From Ignavibacteriales bacterium UBA1304 (GTDB lineage: Bacteria; Bacteroidota; Ignavibacteria; Ignavibacteriales; Ignavibacteriaceae), in NCBI GenBank assembly GCA_002307295.1, contig DBTY01000053.1, positions 51,827 through 115,826 of the forward strand: 64,000 bases of DNA. The letters run 5' to 3'. The notes beneath the pieces are model-generated. The model was given only the letters and a program-made list of their open reading frames with translations. It did not search any database and was not told the DNA's origin. Shown piece by piece: positions 60,724-64,000 of the stretch. Position 1 is the first letter of the stretch. Each line of letters begins with the position of its first letter. The position numbers were made by a program, and so were the translations under genes.

Positions 60724-63348
60724 TTAAATTACTTTTACTCTGCCGGAAAAATCCACCAGCCCAGTTCCTGTAAGATGCCCAATTGGACTCAGATCATATT
60801 TCTGTTCTTTTATCTTTAACCAAAAATTTCTCATAGCCGTATTTAAATTAATATCGTCTAAAAGCAGAATGCCTTTGTAATCATTCTTTACTAAAAAATC
60901 ATAGACTAAGTTTTCAAAATTTCCGTCGTGCATTGTGTCCAATAGAATCACATCAGCTTTTAACAGTCTTTCGTCTTCAAGCGCATTGCCAATCCGCAGC
61001 TCAATATTTTCTATTGTCCCTTTTATTTTACTCATTGGAATAATATCATACGTAACGATCTTATTATTTGTGTTTGCAGCTAAAGCCAAAGCCGAACCGC
61101 CATAATTTGTGCCTATATCAAAAAATAATGCGTCCTCGTATTTTTTACTTATGTAGGATAAAAATTTATAGTGTTCTCCCGTAGGAAGACTCATATATTT
61201 TTTATTATCCGCGCTGTCAGTTTTTTCTAAAAGTTCGTCTATATTTTCGTTAAATACTTCTGAGCAGATTATCTCTATTTCGCCTTTGCTTTTTCTTTTT
61301 AGGTTTTCCGATTTTTGCATCGGGAAAACATAGTCCGGATCAATTAACGCGACTCTATTCAGATACTCTAACGCAATCTCCGGTTCGTCGTTTGAAAAGG
61401 CTATTACTCCTAAATTTGCTAAAGCCGATTTGCAATTAGGATACCTGTTTACAATAAGATTATATATTTCTTCCGCTTTTTCTATTGAGCCCAATTTGAT
61501 AAATCTTTCCGCTACTTCGTTAGCATGAACAGTCCATAAGCTTTCCAGGATATCTTCCTTCTGTTCTAACGTGCTGTAAATACACAGCCATTTGTACTGA
61601 AACTGTTTTGTGTTTCGTTCAAGAATGCTTTCAAGCGATTCCTCTTTTTTTAAATATTTTATTGAAGATAACGCGCGAATTGAACCGCTCCATTCATGCT
61701 CATATGACGATGTTGGAACCACATAAGTTTTTAACCCTGCAAGCCTGCATTGCAAACCTATGTCCCACTCTTCATAATAACATGGCGTATACTGATTGTC
61801 AAACTTCAAAGAACCGGAATTAAAATATTCCGTCTTAACGGCAAACAGAAAGCCAGATACACCGTCAACTGCCATAGGCTTATCAAAAGTTCCCTTATCA
61901 AAATAAAGAATATCTTTCATCGCATTGAAATCGAAAAACGATCCTTGCGGTCCAACAATAGCCGCATCGGGCAATTCAAGTAAATTCTTTTCTAAAACTT
62001 CTATAGTTTCTCTTTCGATATGCAAATCGGAATTCAGAATGAACGTTACTTCAGTTTGCGAAATGTTCAGTCCTATATTCCAGGCGCGCGATACTCCAAC
62101 GTTATCGCTCATCACTGCATAATAGTCTATACGAGGATGGCTAATTAACTGTTGCGCCATTTCCAGAGAATTAAATATTACTATTACGTCGCCGGCAACG
62201 CCTTCCAGATCGTCAAGCAGTTTTATTATGTTATATGGGCTGGCTGGCGACATATCTAAAACAGGTATAACAAAACTTCTTGAATGTTTATTCTCATTTT
62301 CAGTTTTCATATCGCCCAGCTCCTTGCTTACTTGTATGCGTGTTTTTTCTCCTCCAAGCGATCGTTCCCGCCATTCTTCTGGCGAAGGAGTTTCTTCTGC
62401 ATGATTAATGCATATGTTTATTATTTCGTCCATTCTGTGGCCGTAAGTATGCGCTTTATGCGCTATGGCCTGACCGCGTTTTGCTATTTTTTCCCGTTTA
62501 TCGCTATAGTTAAGATAATGTCCTATTCTTTCTAAAATATTTTCGTCAGTGTATATTCCAAGGTCTTCCCCTTCTTTAAACATTTCCGCTTGTCCGTTAT
62601 TGTACGTCATATCTGTAAGGAGGAATGAACCCGAGCTCATAACTTCAAACACTCTCATGTTCAAATCATTTTTTATTGCGTTATTAAACACAATTTTGGA
62701 GTTAGCAAAAAACTCTGACATATCCGTCCAGAAGCATCGTTTATAAGCAAGCTTGTATGTAGCGTCAACTTTCTTTAATAGTTCAACCCTGCGCGTCTGT
62801 ATGCTGTTTAACGAACCTACAAAACCGACTTCGTATAGTTTTTTATTTGTATTCCCTTTATGTATTTCCGGATCGCAGCCTAACGGAAGCCAGTAAACGT
62901 TTTTTATCCCGGCTGATTTGAAATTTGCGATATACTCTTTCTGTGCAATAAATACATAATCAAAATTAGCGGCCCACTTAAGATGCCATTCAAGGTTCAA
63001 ATGCGAATCAATTAAATAACAAGCCGTCGGTATTCCCAAAGCGTTTATATTTTTAGGAAAGAAGCCGTATACGGATTCGACCCACAAAAACAAATCAGGA
63101 TAAATATTTTTAGATACGGCGCCTGCAATCTGTTTTAAATCCGGCTCTAAATCTGTATCTATATCCTGAATTTTTATTGGGAGTTTCATATTTTCTAACT
63201 GCCAGCTTTTTATAAGCCTGTCTGGCAAAGTTGATCCTATCGTAGTAACGTTATGAACTTTACGTAAAGCCCGTTCAAAATAGACGGCCGTTGTAACCGG
63301 ATAAGAGACATACGATAACCAAATATTTATCCTATTATTTTGCAGCAT
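60724..63348 (-). CDS. Multidomain GT / GT2 / TPR / methyltransferase fusion
   Basis: 874 residues in four parts. Residues about 1-320: CgeB-like GT-B transferase (VGFVGSLNSIQTRR; MRVFEVMSSGSFLLTD). About 357-625: GT2 transferase (SFVIPVLDMS; ILNSDLHIE with D441; YEEWDIGLQCRLAG). About 640-700: TPR-like repeats (AEEIYNLIVNRYPNCKSALANLGVIAF). About 720-874: SAM methyltransferase (DIGTNYGG at 744, LLDDIN). It probably builds and methylates a glycan on flagellin, next to the filament genes. The fusion of both transfer steps with methylation is unusual. Confidence 0.88.
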   Translation of the reverse strand: MLQNNRINIWLSYVSYPVTTAVYFERALRKVHNVTTIGSTLPDRLIKSWQLENMKLPIKIQDIDTDLEPDLKQIAGAVSKNIYPDLFLWVESVYGFFPKNINALGIPTACYLIDSHLNLEWHLKWAANFDYVFIAQKEYIANFKSAGIKNVYWLPLGCDPEIHKGNTNKKLYEVGFVGSLNSIQTRRVELLKKVDATYKLAYKRCFWTDMSEFFANSKIVFNNAIKNDLNMRVFEVMSSGSFLLTDMTYNNGQAEMFKEGEDLGIYTDENILERIGHYLNYSDKREKIAKRGQAIAHKAHTYGHRMDEIINICINHAEETPSPEEWRERSLGGEKTRIQVSKELGDMKTENENKHSRSFVIPVLDMSPASPYNIIKLLDDLEGVAGDVIVIFNSLEMAQQLISHPRIDYYAVMSDNVGVSRAWNIGLNISQTEVTFILNSDLHIERETIEVLEKNLLELPDAAIVGPQGSFFDFNAMKDILYFDKGTFDKPMAVDGVSGFLFAVKTEYFNSGSLKFDNQYTPCYYEEWDIGLQCRLAGLKTYVVPTSSYEHEWSGSIRALSSIKYLKKEESLESILERNTKQFQYKWLCIYSTLEQKEDILESLWTVHANEVAERFIKLGSIEKAEEIYNLIVNRYPNCKSALANLGVIAFSNDEPEIALEYLNRVALIDPDYVFPMQKSENLKRKSKGEIEIICSEVFNENIDELLEKTDSADNKKYMSLPTGEHYKFLSYISKKYEDALFFDIGTNYGGSALALAANTNNKIVTYDIIPMSKIKGTIENIELRIGNALEDERLLKADVILLDTMHDGNFENLVYDFLVKNDYKGILLLDDINLNTAMRNFWLKIKEQKYDLSPIGHLTGTGLVDFSGRVKVI

Positions 63349-63381
63349 TCTTTTCCTTTTGTGTAATCGCCTTCAACTTTT

Positions 63382-63999
63382 TTATTCAAAAAGCGGGGCA
63401 AGCGTTCCTTTGATAAGATTTATTCTCCCGAATACTTCGGGTATATTCCTAAATTCAGTTTCAGCCAGCGTAATAATATTTTTTATTAACTCATATTTTT
63501 GTCTATCTACATATAGCGAAATCAGATAGAAATATGCCGCTGGATCTTTTTCTTTTGCGTTTATCCCTTTTGTTAAAGCCTCTTCGGCCAATTCATATTT
63601 CCCGTTGTCATAAAGAGCAAGTCCGTATGAGCTTAGGAATTTTGTATCTCCGCCAAAGTTCTTTTTAATTTTTTCCAGAATTTGCAGCGCTATCGCTTTA
63701 TTCTTAAAGCTCTTCAAAAGCGTTAAGATGAAAGCGAGGTTATTTGCAGTTACCGAATCGGCATACTTGAGAATTTCGTCAGGGTAAGCGTTTTCGTTAT
63801 TTAGAAGATTGTTAATCAGTCCAAGTTCCTGCGAGTTTTGTTTTTCCGAAACTCCGGTTCCGTTTTTTTTCAATTCATTATAAAAATAACTAAACCCTTC
63901 TTTATTCTGTTTTAAATAAGAAAGATATAATCCATTATATATTATCTTAACAGGATTAACGCTTACGTTAAAAACATTTGAATATTCTTTTTTGTTCAT
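63382..63999 (-). CDS. TPR-repeat protein, possibly cut by window edge
   Basis: 205 residues with TPR-like helix pairs (FLSSYGLALYDNGKYELAEEALTKGINAKEKDPAAYFYLISLYVDRQKYELIKNIITLAETEFRNIPEVFG). The ATG at 63999 touches the window end, so a longer upstream start is possible. It lies 33 bases upstream of the GT fusion and may act with it as a scaffold or be a related glycosylation protein. Confidence 0.75.
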   Translation of the reverse strand: MNKKEYSNVFNVSVNPVKIIYNGLYLSYLKQNKEGFSYFYNELKKNGTGVSEKQNSQELGLINNLLNNENAYPDEILKYADSVTANNLAFILTLLKSFKNKAIALQILEKIKKNFGGDTKFLSSYGLALYDNGKYELAEEALTKGINAKEKDPAAYFYLISLYVDRQKYELIKNIITLAETEFRNIPEVFGRINLIKGTLAPLFE

Positions 64000-64000
64000 A

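Overview
The window is from a low-GC, flagellated member of the Bacteroidota/Chlorobiota/Ignavibacteriota group, most likely an Ignavibacteriales-type bacterium. The best evidence is the secreted 1248-residue beta-propeller protein ending in a type IX secretion (Por) sorting domain with the NYPNPFNPTT signature of that lineage. Other supporting points are DUF7948/SBBP architecture, many signal peptides and lipoproteins, and a full flagellar filament module, which most Bacteroidota lack. This assignment is inferred from protein style, not from a marker phylogeny.

Layout. 1-300: tRNA-Tyr, tRNA-Gly and partial tRNA-Thr on the minus strand, in the order that precedes tuf in many bacteria. 0.4-11.6 kb: mixed housekeeping and accessory genes: cupin, 2-aminoethylphosphonate transaminase, two envelope redox proteins, an alpha/beta hydrolase, an ECF sigma/anti-sigma/secreted-protein operon, a DUF3883 protein, a Tat-exported amidohydrolase with an apparent frameshift, and the ComM/YifB ATPase. 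11.6-15.3 kb: HDOD protein, metallophosphoesterase and an OlsF-like double acyltransferase. 15.3-22.8 kb: a tight nine-gene minus-strand operon that looks like a pathway for a CMP-activated ulosonic acid: NeuB-like synthase without SAF domain, KdsC-like phosphatase, SDR, class III aminotransferase, split transketolase, SpsF-like cytidylyltransferase, a small membrane protein and a GT-B transferase. 22.9-35.2 kb: alkaline phosphatase, acyltransferase, GH18 enzyme with dockerin-like tail, lipoproteins, DUF2971, EEP-family enzyme, glutamine synthetase and enolase. 35.5-51.2 kb: the T9SS propeller, ArfB, a TIGR04325 methyltransferase, a DMT transporter, an M15 peptidase, DUF2130, a metal-binding lipoprotein, hydrolases, an ATP-grasp enzyme, one toxin-antitoxin pair and the remains of a second (mazF truncated), an MFS transporter, and regulators. 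51.3-64.0 kb: a minus-strand flagellar block: soluble histidine kinase plus NtrC-type regulator, FlgM-like and FlgN-like small proteins, FliD, FliS, three tandem short flagellins, and glycosyltransferases including an 874-residue GT-GT2-TPR-methyltransferase fusion.

How the parts fit. The flagellar block encodes filament proteins, cap, chaperones and probable filament-modifying enzymes. Two of the three flagellin genes have near-consensus sigma-28 promoters. All three leaders carry short hairpins with GGA in the loop, and two carry a Shine-Dalgarno sequence matching the CsrA consensus at 11 of 12 positions, so post-transcriptional control by CsrA (as for B. subtilis hag) is a specific prediction. 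The ulosonic-acid operon could supply the sugar put on flagellin or another surface polymer. That link is inference, because the two clusters are about 29 kb apart. The ulosonate operon and the flagellin leaders are the two most interesting systems here.
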